A stretch of DNA of 5,136 bases from Nitrosotalea sp. GTDB taxonomy: Archaea > Thermoproteota > Nitrososphaeria > Nitrososphaerales > Nitrosopumilaceae. The notes below the pieces were generated by a model. That model was not told where the DNA came from. It worked only from the letters and a program-made list of their open reading frames with translations, and ran no database searches. The stretch lies in contig JARLFW010000111.1 in assembly GCA_031296345.1 (NCBI GenBank), forward strand, positions 1-5,136, in the 5' to 3' direction. Position numbers and translations under genes: made by a program. How positions within the stretch are numbered: the first letter of the stretch is position 1; the number at the start of each line of letters is the position of its first letter. This document shows positions 1 through 4,742 of this stretch, piece by piece.

Positions 1-262
1 TCCAACAAATCAAACAACATCATACCGCAAGTCATAACCAACTTTTTAGGCACGATAGAACGGGGTTGTCTTTTTACTCACTGTCGACGTTCTCTTTAGG
101 AATGATCAAATCAAGTTTACCAGTCCTTTCCTTAATTGTTAGAAACCATTAGATAATAATCCACCTTAACATTACGCCGCTTATTCAATAACATGTGGTT
201 TTGAGGGAAATTCCGACATTTTTGAATAACTATTTTGTACTAGTCAATATATCACATATGCA
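1..262. other. Left-edge stretch with no convincing gene
   Basis: I see no gene that can be defended here. On the minus strand there are short open pieces. One runs off the left edge from a GTG at 53 or an ATG at 35 (17 or 11 codons). Three more pieces between 219 and 74 lie in three different frames and could be remains of a decayed gene. On the plus strand, two frames are open from the edge to 99 and 150 without recognisable protein content. The last 40 bases probably hold the promoter of the gene starting at 263, with AT-rich candidates around 220-232 and 246-253, neither decisive. Confidence 0.4.
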
Positions 263-382
263 ATGACTGAAAAATGCCAATGCACAGAATGTCATTGTAC
301 TTCTCAGCTTTTTACAGCAGACAAGGATGGAAAATACATCTGTTCAATTTGTAGACTTGGAAAACATCAACATAAAGACTAG
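263..382 (+). CDS. Small Cys-rich metal-binding protein, metallothionein-like
   Basis: This is a 39-residue protein with six cysteines: C5, C7, C10, C12, C27 and C30. The first four form a tight C-x-C-x2-C-x-C cluster, and C27/C30 form a C-x2-C knuckle after a DGKYIC stretch. The C-terminus carries H35 and H37, with H11 inside the first cluster. The order C-x-C-x2-C-x-C, then a polar linker, DGK-x-x-C, then a GxH-like tail resembles the core of bacterial SmtA/BmtA metallothioneins, but this protein is shorter and has fewer cysteines. Binding of one or a few Zn or Cu ions is inferred from these residues. An ATG five bases upstream (258) hits a stop after two codons, so 263 is the start. No clear ribosome binding site is visible. 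The stop is two bases before the KTSC gene, so the two are very likely co-transcribed and translationally coupled. It could instead be a generic zinc-ribbon miniprotein. Confidence 0.7.
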   Translation: MTEKCQCTECHCTSQLFTADKDGKYICSICRLGKHQHKD

Positions 383-384
383 AT

Positions 385-594
385 ATGGAAAGAATACGAG
401 TCAAGTCCAGTAATCTAAGATCCATTGGTTACGATGAACCTACACAAATACTGGAAATCGAATTTCAGCAGGGTGGAACTTATCAATATTTTGGAGTATC
501 AAAAAAAATCTATGACAATTTGATGAAAGCATTGTCACCTGGGGAATATTATGAAAGATTCATCAAGAATAGATATAGACGCAAGAAGATTTAA
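385..594 (+). CDS. KTSC-domain protein
   Basis: This 69-residue protein consists almost entirely of one KTSC domain, the module named for its occurrence at the C-terminus of some lysyl-tRNA synthetases and found widely as a stand-alone small protein. Visible family features, in order, are the VKSSN opening (6-10), a GYD motif (15-17), a hydrophobic strand LEIEF (23-27), G30/G31 followed by the aromatic strand TYQYFGV (32-38), a helix with Y43 and L46, the SPGEYY turn (51-56), and a basic tail ending in RRKK. The domain's biochemical role is unknown; its basic tail would suit nucleic-acid contact, which is inference. It starts two bases after the upstream Cys-rich gene and is probably translated by coupling. 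It converges with a minus-strand gene whose stop lies nine bases beyond its own. Family assignment is fairly secure; function is not known. Confidence 0.85.
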   Translation: MERIRVKSSNLRSIGYDEPTQILEIEFQQGGTYQYFGVSKKIYDNLMKALSPGEYYERFIKNRYRRKKI

Positions 595-603
595 CGTACC
601 ATT

Positions 604-837
604 CTACTTTTTCTTTTGTTGAGAATATTTCTTTGGCTGTAATTCCTCAAGTATGTCTTGGATGTACCCAGAATCTGATTCCATATTCTCTCTAAGTAAT
701 CGTATAAGATTGTCAAAGGTATCAGGCTTTCCTTCCTTGAAATCCTGCTCAAATTTTAAAAGAACTTCATTAGATATTTTCTTTTTTGGGCGATTGGCCA
801 ACCTTTCTAACATTTCAATAGCTCTCTTCATAGTCAT
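604..837 (-). CDS. Small protein of unknown function, second gene of a minus-strand pair
   Basis: I do not recognise this 77-residue protein. It looks helical and charged. An N-terminal amphipathic segment (MKRAIEMLERLANR, 3-16) is followed by KKK, a central segment rich in Phe, Leu and acidic residues (22-50), and a C-terminal acidic helix (IQDILEEL, 59-66) that ends in a Lys/Gln-rich tail (QQKKK). There are no cysteines, signal peptide or membrane segment. The opposite strand holds a longer open frame over the same bases, but its product is Ser/Phe/His-rich, as expected of an antisense shadow, whereas this one has normal protein composition. Of the two in-frame ATGs (837 and 831), the first is preferred because a GGGG stretch lies about a dozen bases before it. 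It follows the 48-residue gene by 17 bases on the same strand, suggesting one transcript. Confidence 0.65.
   Translation of the reverse strand: MTMKRAIEMLERLANRPKKKISNEVLLKFEQDFKEGKPDTFDNLIRLLRENMESDSGYIQDILEELQPKKYSQQKKK
608..617 (+). terminator. Possible oligo-T terminator after the KTSC gene
   Basis: A T5-C-T4 run begins 13 bases after the KTSC stop. Archaeal RNA polymerase can terminate on such T-tracts without a hairpin. The same bases also encode the Lys-rich C-terminus of the convergent gene, so the T-richness may have a coding origin. Confidence 0.3.
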
Positions 838-854
838 ATTTCATTTTTCCCCTA

Positions 855-1001
855 TCAGGCATCATTCAAATCTAATATCTTTTTCATCACATCATCTCTC
901 TTGTCGAAATTGGTTTTCTTTTCAAAGTACAACTCACTATCACATTTGTTTTGTTCTGAAATTAATTCATGTAACAGTGCGGTAAGATCTTGTCTATTCA
1001 T
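855..1001 (-). CDS. 48-residue protein of unknown function, first gene of a minus-strand pair
   Basis: Read on the minus strand, an ATG at 1001 opens a 48-codon frame ending in TGA at 855-857. The product is charged and probably helical: MNRQDLTALLHELISEQ (1-17) looks amphipathic, followed by one cysteine (C20), a Lys/Asp-rich middle (28-37), and a second short amphipathic helix ending KKILDLNDA (40-48). I recognise no family. It lies 17 bases before the 77-residue gene on the same strand, and that spacing plus normal amino-acid composition are the main reasons to call it. No convincing ribosome binding site precedes it. Confidence 0.5.
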   Translation of the reverse strand: MNRQDLTALLHELISEQNKCDSELYFEKKTNFDKRDDVMKKILDLNDA

Positions 1002-1291
1002 AACATTTTATTCTCGGCGCACCATCTAAACTCATCGATAATGGGGATTTTAGGAGTCTTACATATGAAAAGGTCATACTGTTTCACATAGTTACATCAT
1101 CCCAAAAATGAATCATAGATGAAATTTTTAACAGAATGATAAATGTACACAACTTAAGTATGTCAAACAACAGTCAGTATCGTTAATGAATCTAAAGATG
1201 CGTATTAATCACAAAATTAAAAATGGAAGTATGAATTAGAATTGAAGAACGTGATTAAGAGATACAAAATTATTTTTGCTAGGATGACAAA
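1002..1291. other. 290-base intergenic gap between divergent gene pairs
   Basis: No gene, RNA or repeat could be supported here. The longest plus-strand frames starting with ATG are 16-17 codons and have no ribosome binding site. The gap must carry promoters for both the minus-strand pair (start 1001) and the plus-strand pair (start 1292). The AT-rich stretch around 1264-1275 is a possible TATA region for the latter, and GGATGA at 1282-1287 is a weak ribosome-binding-site match five bases before its ATG. A short ATG-ACA-AAA-TGA reading at 1284-1295 overlaps that start and is probably not meaningful. Confidence 0.4.
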
Positions 1292-1468
1292 ATGACAGAA
1301 AACAATAACGAAGTAACATTGGAAGAAATGAAGAAAATGATAGAAAAACATGTTAGAATAGACGGATTAAGTGTTCAAGGCATTCGTATAATTTATGAAG
1401 ACCTAAAGGCATCTGATGAAATCAAAAAATCTGAAGAAGATGTCATAACAGGAGAATCTGAAAGTTAA
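1292..1468 (+). CDS. 58-residue acidic protein of unknown function
   Basis: The frame encodes 58 residues with a Glu/Lys-rich helical character. A charged N-terminal helix (LEEMKKMIEKHV, 10-21) is followed by a short hydrophobic stretch (LSVQGIRIIYEDL, 26-38) and an acidic, probably disordered tail (41-58). There are no cysteines and no membrane segment. I do not recognise a family. A GGATGA stretch sits five bases before the ATG and may serve as ribosome binding site. The stop is three bases before the next gene, so the two are almost certainly one operon with coupled translation. Both proteins begin MTEN, from 14 identical bases starting at each ATG (1292 and 1472). Confidence 0.6.
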   Translation: MTENNNEVTLEEMKKMIEKHVRIDGLSVQGIRIIYEDLKASDEIKKSEEDVITGESES

Positions 1469-1471
1469 GAA

Positions 1472-1867
1472 ATGACAGAAAACAAAGATGTGCCAACTTA
1501 CGAATGGAAAGACATAGGTGTAGTAGGTGTAGATACTGGTAAAATAATTATCGCAGATCCTGCAAATGTACTAACACATAGAGAATTTGAAGAACTACGT
1601 GAAAAAGAAAAAATAGCAAAATTGTCATTGTATACAGATTTTAAACATGGCATAGTATCAAAGACGGGATTCGGAGAGGGGCGGTATCATGCATTTGCAA
1701 AGATTGGAGATTTTGGAAACATGGTAAAAAGAATAACAGAGATCAGAATTATTTTTGAGACCGGAACGAATAACAACGATTCCCAAAAAATACACGACAC
1801 TTCAATGAAAGTAATTGATAATACACCTGAAAAGAAAGATGATTTATCAAAAGGCGTTAAATTATAA
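1472..1867 (+). CDS. Conserved-looking protein of unknown function with a VDTG...DP motif
   Basis: This 131-residue protein has a beta-rich core and charged ends. The most distinctive parts are VGVDTGKIIIADP (18-30), then a helical charged region (36-51), a GFGEGRYHAFA segment (66-76) with Gly residues before an aromatic strand, and VKRITEIRIIF (85-95). A V-D-[ST]-G-x-(hydrophobic)-DP opening, a later G-x-G-x-Y strand and a closing basic/hydrophobic strand occur in small uncharacterised bacterial proteins, including ones annotated as DUF4241-like; that similarity is from memory and by eye only. Residues 96-131 are polar and look disordered. No catalytic site, cysteine cluster or membrane segment is visible. 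It follows the 58-residue gene by three bases and converges, with a six-base gap, on the minus-strand gene at 1874-2008. The gene call is secure; the function is not known. Confidence 0.75.
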   Translation: MTENKDVPTYEWKDIGVVGVDTGKIIIADPANVLTHREFEELREKEKIAKLSLYTDFKHGIVSKTGFGEGRYHAFAKIGDFGNMVKRITEIRIIFETGTNNNDSQKIHDTSMKVIDNTPEKKDDLSKGVKL

Positions 1868-1873
1868 AAGAGA

Positions 1874-2008
1874 CTATTTTTCAGATACAGATTTTAATTT
1901 CTTTTGTTCCCGTTCCTGATGCGCAATAACTGATTTTTTTAATTCATCATATGATTCCAGGTATTCTTTTTTCATCAGATTTTCAGGTTTACGTTTAGTC
2001 TTTTTCAT
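1874..2008 (-). CDS. 44-residue Lys/Glu-rich protein of unknown function
   Basis: On the minus strand, an ATG at 2008 opens a 44-codon frame ending in TAG. The product is highly basic at its start (MKKTKRKPEN) and continues as a likely single charged helix (YLESYDELKKSVIAHQEREQ, 16-35) with a Lys-rich end. It has no cysteines and no hydrophobic core, so it may be a coiled-coil or nucleic-acid-associated miniprotein; that is inference. It is too short for certainty, but its composition is protein-like, and it neatly fills the space between the convergent gene (six-base gap) and the divergent promoter region of bioA. I recognise no family. Confidence 0.5.
   Translation of the reverse strand: MKKTKRKPENLMKKEYLESYDELKKSVIAHQEREQKKLKSVSEK
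1877..1881 (+). terminator. Possible oligo-T terminator
   Basis: A T5 run ten bases past the stop of the 131-residue gene fits archaeal hairpin-independent termination. It also lies inside the 3' end of the convergent minus-strand gene, so the signal is weak. Confidence 0.3.
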
Positions 2009-2115
2009 CTGTTATAAGTAGGACAAACTAATGTTTAGCAATTGCTATTATTCATCTTGATGTAAAAAGTAAATCAAAAAAATAAATAATCAAGAGACGG
2101 GGATTTTGCTTATCG

Positions 2116-2123
2116 TTATTAAT
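2116..2123 (+). promoter_or_regulatory. Candidate TATA element of bioA (leaderless start)
   Basis: TTATTAAT is centred about 25 bases before the bioA ATG, the spacing expected if transcription starts at or next to the start codon. There is no Shine-Dalgarno sequence: the six bases just before the ATG region read ACCTCC, the complement of one. A leaderless bioA mRNA is therefore likely. An alternative AT-rich element lies around 2079-2090 and would give a leader of about 30 bases. No biotin operator is visible upstream of this gene. Confidence 0.35.
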
Positions 2124-2143
2124 CCGAACAGCTGAAAACCTCC

Positions 2144-3456
2144 ATGGGTAGTTTTGTCTGGCATCCATATACACAGATGAAAGACTGGCCAAAATTTGAC
2201 GTAATTTCAAAAGGTAAAGGAATGTGGCTCTACGACATACATGGAAACGCCATGATGGATGGAGTAGCAAGCATGTGGTGCAATGTATGGGGGCACTCTA
2301 ACAAAGAATTAACAGATTCCATGATAAAACAGACAAGAAAGTTACAACATTCTTCATTATTTAATTTAACAAACAACAGAGCAGAAGAACTTGCAGAAAA
2401 ACTAGTAAAACTGGCTCCTGGGATGCACCGTGTATTCTACTCTGATGACGGTTCAACCGCAATGGAAATCTCCGCCAAAATGGCATTACAATACTGGCAC
2501 AACATAGGCGAGAAGAAAAAGACAAAATTTGTCTCACTTGAGAACGGGTATCACGGCGATACCGCAGGCACCATGTCTCTAGGATATGTCCCATCATTCT
2601 TTTCAAAATTCAAACCCATGTTGTTCCCAGTTTTAAGAATGCCTTCACCTAATGGATACAGGCTTCCCAAGGGTTATTCTTTTGACGAGTACCAAGAATT
2701 CTGTCTTGATAAAATAGAGCAAACACTTGCTAAAAATGACAACATTGCAGCATTTGTCATGGAAAGCGGAGCACAGATAGCAGGAGGAGTGGTGATTTAT
2801 CCGAAAGGATTTCAGAAAAAAATTGGCAAGATGTGCAAAAAGTATAATGTTTATTCATACTAGACGAGATTGCAACAGGTTTTGGAAGACTAGGATCAAT
2901 GATAGAATATCAAACCCAAGAAAGTATTCCAGATATAGCATCATTTGGAAAAATGTTATCTGGCGGGTATCTTCCTCTTGCTGCTACATTAGCAAGTAAA
3001 AAGATCTACGATTCATTTCTTGGAGAGTATAAAGACATGAAACATTTCTTCCATGGGCATACTTTTACTGGAAATCCAATAGCATGTGCAACCGCACTTA
3101 CAAATATTTCATTATACAAAAAATACAATTTAATATCGAAAATCAAAAAGCGTACAATACAAATCCAGTCACGAATTGAAGAGATATCCAATTTAGATCT
3201 AGTAGGCAATGTAAGACACAAGGGATTGTTAATGGGAATAGAACTTGTATCCAACAAGAAAACAAAGAAACCAGTGTCATCTCAGAAACGATTGCCGCAG
3301 AAAATTTTCACAGAGGCTAAAAAACATGGAATTTATCAAAGAACACTTGGAAATATTGTGATGGTAATTCCCCCACTTGCAATCTCTGAAAAAGAATTGG
3401 ATTTCCTACTAGATGGAATCATAAAAACAATCAAGAATGTTTCAGCCCAGATCTGA
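2144..3456 (+). pseudogene. bioA: Adenosylmethionine-8-amino-7-oxononanoate aminotransferase (DAPA synthase), frameshifted
   Basis: BioA is a cytosolic PLP-dependent class III aminotransferase that converts KAPA to DAPA, usually with S-adenosylmethionine as amino donor. The coding sequence is in two frames. The first runs 2144-2863 (239 codons, the last three spurious); the second continues from 2851, its first ATG being at 2899. Inserting one T in the run at 2850-2852 gives one 437-residue protein, the normal family length. Motifs in the repaired numbering are HPYTQM (7-12), W45, the phosphate-binding DDGSTAMEIS (101-110), NGYHGDT (134-140), LDEIATGFGR with the PLP-pyridine Asp at 241, the Schiff-base Lys at 270 in SFGKMLSGG, HGHTFTGNP (304-312) and Arg400 in the C-terminal substrate region. 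The Asp-to-Lys distance (29) equals that of E. coli BioA (D245/K274). As read, the first fragment lacks Asp241 and Lys270 and would be inactive. It is followed after 62 bases by the six-cysteine gene. The defect may be a real mutation or a sequencing error. Confidence 0.9.
2848..2860 (+). other. Frameshift interval in bioA
   Basis: The downstream frame is closed by TAA at 2845-2847 and the upstream frame by TAG at 2861-2863, so the change of frame must occur between them. Adding a T to the TTT at 2850-2852 restores ...KYNVLFILDEIATGFG. The interval has no X-XXY-YYZ slippery heptamer. The C-AAA-AAG at 2836-2842 cannot serve, because a -1 slip there runs straight into the TAA. Confidence 0.85.
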
Positions 3457-3518
3457 GTATATTTTAGTTTCATGTAAAGCCTATAATCATCTCTAGTGTA
3501 CAGATACGTGACTAAATT

Positions 3519-3674
3519 ATGCCACAGATTCGAATTTGTCCCACATGTAACAAAGTGTTACAGATAGATGAGATGCATCGATGTTCTAATCCTGCCTCAG
3601 AATATGTCATATGTGAAAAATGTGGTGAAAAATACCTAAAATCCCGACCTCATATCTGTCCCACAAGAATTTAG
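3519..3674 (+). CDS. Six-cysteine zinc-ribbon-like miniprotein between bioA and bioB
   Basis: This 51-residue protein has cysteines at 7, 10, 22, 32, 35 and 47 and histidines at 20 and 46. ICPTC (6-10) and CEKCG (32-36) are two classical C-x2-C knuckles, which together would make a four-cysteine zinc ribbon. C22 and C47, with H20 and H46, could complete a second site. There is no hydrophobic core beyond that, and no signal or membrane segment. The family is not recognised; stand-alone zinc ribbons of this size are common in archaea and often contact nucleic acid or proteins, which is inference here. It starts 62 bases after the bioA frame ends and stops 14 bases before the biotin operator, so it may be read from bioA or from its own promoter (CTATAAT at 3481-3487 is a weak candidate). 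No ribosome binding site is evident. Whether it takes part in biotin metabolism or regulation cannot be told from sequence. Confidence 0.75.
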   Translation: MPQIRICPTCNKVLQIDEMHRCSNPASEYVICEKCGEKYLKSRPHICPTRI

Positions 3675-3688
3675 ATACTACAAATTAA

Positions 3689-3720
3689 TGGTAAACCATC
3701 ATCAAATAACAGGTTTACAA
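3689..3720 (+). promoter_or_regulatory. BirA-type biotin operator upstream of bioB
   Basis: Two inverted 9-base half-sites, TGGTAAACC (3689-3697) and GGTTTACAA (3712-3720), are separated by 14 bases. The right half is identical to the known BirA half-site and the left differs from its complement (TTGTAAACC) at one position; the flanking A3688/T3721 extends the symmetry. BirA, the bifunctional biotin-protein ligase and repressor, binds this kind of palindrome when biotin is plentiful, and such signals with spacers of about 14-16 have been described in both bacteria and archaea. The site lies 41 bases before the bioB start, where a bound repressor would cover the core promoter or transcription start. 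It probably controls bioB-bioF and not bioA, which lies upstream. The regulator gene is not in the window. Confidence 0.8.
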
Positions 3721-3750
3721 TGAAAATAATCTTAATTAATGGATTTACAA

Positions 3751-3756
3751 GAGGGT
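3751..3756 (+). promoter_or_regulatory. Ribosome binding site that fixes the TTG start of bioB
   Basis: GAGGGT lies five bases before the TTG at 3762, the only start codon between the in-frame stop at 3756-3758 and the conserved region. It is a partial match to the archaeal anti-Shine-Dalgarno complement. Confidence 0.5.
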
Positions 3757-3761
3757 AGATA

Positions 3762-4742
3762 TTGACTAGCGAGACCGATTTTATAATTTACTGTCGTGAC
3801 AAAGTATTATCAGGGCAAAAGATTTCAGGAGAAGAGGCTCAAAAACTAATTAGTGTATCAGATGACTCGCTTCACATTTTATCTGATGCCGCAAATGAGA
3901 TTACTAGAAAATTATGTGGTGACATAGTAGATGTGGAAGCTTTGATAAATGCCAAAAAAGGTAAATGTCAAGAAGATTGCTCATTTTGTTCCCAATCAGC
4001 ATTTTACAAAACTGAAATAGACACATACAAACTATTACCGCCAGAGACAATTGTACAAAACGCAATGCTTGCAAAAGAAGATGGAGTCAAGAGCTTTTGT
4101 CTTGTTTGCGCATGGCGAGGTCCTACAGAAAAAGACTTTGAGCAGATTTCCACAATAATAAAAAAGATTAACGAAGAAGTAGGAATCGAAGTCAACTGTT
4201 CTCTTGGTTTTATCAATCAGGACATGGCAATAAAATTAAAAAAACTTGGAGTAAAGCGTTACAACCACAATCTTGAAGCATCAAGAAGTTTCTTTTCAAA
4301 AATATGTACAACTCATAGTTATGATGACAGGATGCAGACGAATCTTATTGTTAAAAATGCAGGACTAGAATTGTGTTGTGGTGGAATAATAGGAATGGGG
4401 GAAACAAGAATGCAAAGATTAGAACTTGGTCTTGACCTTGCCGGACTTGGTCCAGAAGAATGTCCAATCAATATGCTAGTACCACAAAAAGGAACTCCCC
4501 TTGAGCTTCAGACAAGACTTACAGTATCAGAAATACTACGAACAATAGCAGTATTCAGATTTTTGATGCCAAGGACCATACTCAAGATTGCGGGAGGTAG
4601 AGAGGTTTACCTTGCAAATGACCAGGAAAAAGTACTTCTCGGAGGTGCAAACGGAATCATCACGGGAGGATACTTGACAATAGGTGGCAATTCCCCAACA
4701 GATGATTTTCAGATGATATCAAAAATAGGCCTTGAAGCCTAA
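3762..4742 (+). CDS. bioB: Biotin synthase
   Basis: BioB is a radical-SAM enzyme that inserts sulfur into dethiobiotin, the last step of biotin synthesis, using one [4Fe-4S] cluster and a sacrificial [2Fe-2S] cluster. The 326-residue length is normal. The radical-SAM motif C-x3-C-x2-C is C69, C73 and C76. The auxiliary-cluster cysteines align as C113, C146 and C205 (E. coli C97, C128, C188). YNHN (167-170) with E172 matches the dethiobiotin-binding N153/D155 region, followed by GGIIGMGET (207-215), PINMLV (235-240) and IAGGRE (276-281). The fourth E. coli cluster ligand, Arg260, is replaced by Lys275 in an ungapped stretch, and extra cysteines C116 and C206 lie beside the ligands. The start is TTG: an in-frame TAG at 3756-3758 precludes anything earlier, and GAGGGT five bases before it can act as ribosome binding site. 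Its end overlaps the start of bioF by 11 bases. A biotin operator lies 41 bases upstream. Confidence 0.96.
   Translation: MTSETDFIIYCRDKVLSGQKISGEEAQKLISVSDDSLHILSDAANEITRKLCGDIVDVEALINAKKGKCQEDCSFCSQSAFYKTEIDTYKLLPPETIVQNAMLAKEDGVKSFCLVCAWRGPTEKDFEQISTIIKKINEEVGIEVNCSLGFINQDMAIKLKKLGVKRYNHNLEASRSFFSKICTTHSYDDRMQTNLIVKNAGLELCCGGIIGMGETRMQRLELGLDLAGLGPEECPINMLVPQKGTPLELQTRLTVSEILRTIAVFRFLMPRTILKIAGGREVYLANDQEKVLLGGANGIITGGYLTIGGNSPTDDFQMISKIGLEA

Noticed and set aside
1..53. Minus-strand partial gene running off the left edge from GTG at 53 or ATG at 35
   Set aside because: Only 17 or 11 codons are visible, without ribosome binding site or recognisable motif; it may be real but cannot be supported.
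653..985. 110-codon plus-strand open frame overlapping the minus-strand pair
   Set aside because: Its product is Ser/Phe/His-rich, as expected from the antisense of Lys/Glu-rich genes, and it covers two minus-strand frames of normal composition and operon-like spacing.
1986..1993. GGTTTACG as a further biotin operator half-site upstream of bioA
   Set aside because: It has no inverted partner at the proper spacing and lies inside the 44-residue minus-strand gene.
2836..2842. C-AAA-AAG as a programmed -1 frameshift site for bioA
   Set aside because: After a slip here the new frame reads GTA then TAA (2845-2847), so the full-length protein could not be made.
2899..3456. Second half of bioA as an independent 185-residue gene starting at the ATG at 2899
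   Set aside because: The same frame upstream of the ATG encodes the conserved BioA stretch LFILDEIATGFGRLGS, so this ATG is an internal methionine and the fragment is the 3' part of bioA.
4004..4216. Minus-strand frame inside bioB
   Set aside because: It lies entirely within a strongly conserved bioB segment and its product has no recognisable features; the same applies to the minus-strand frames inside bioA.
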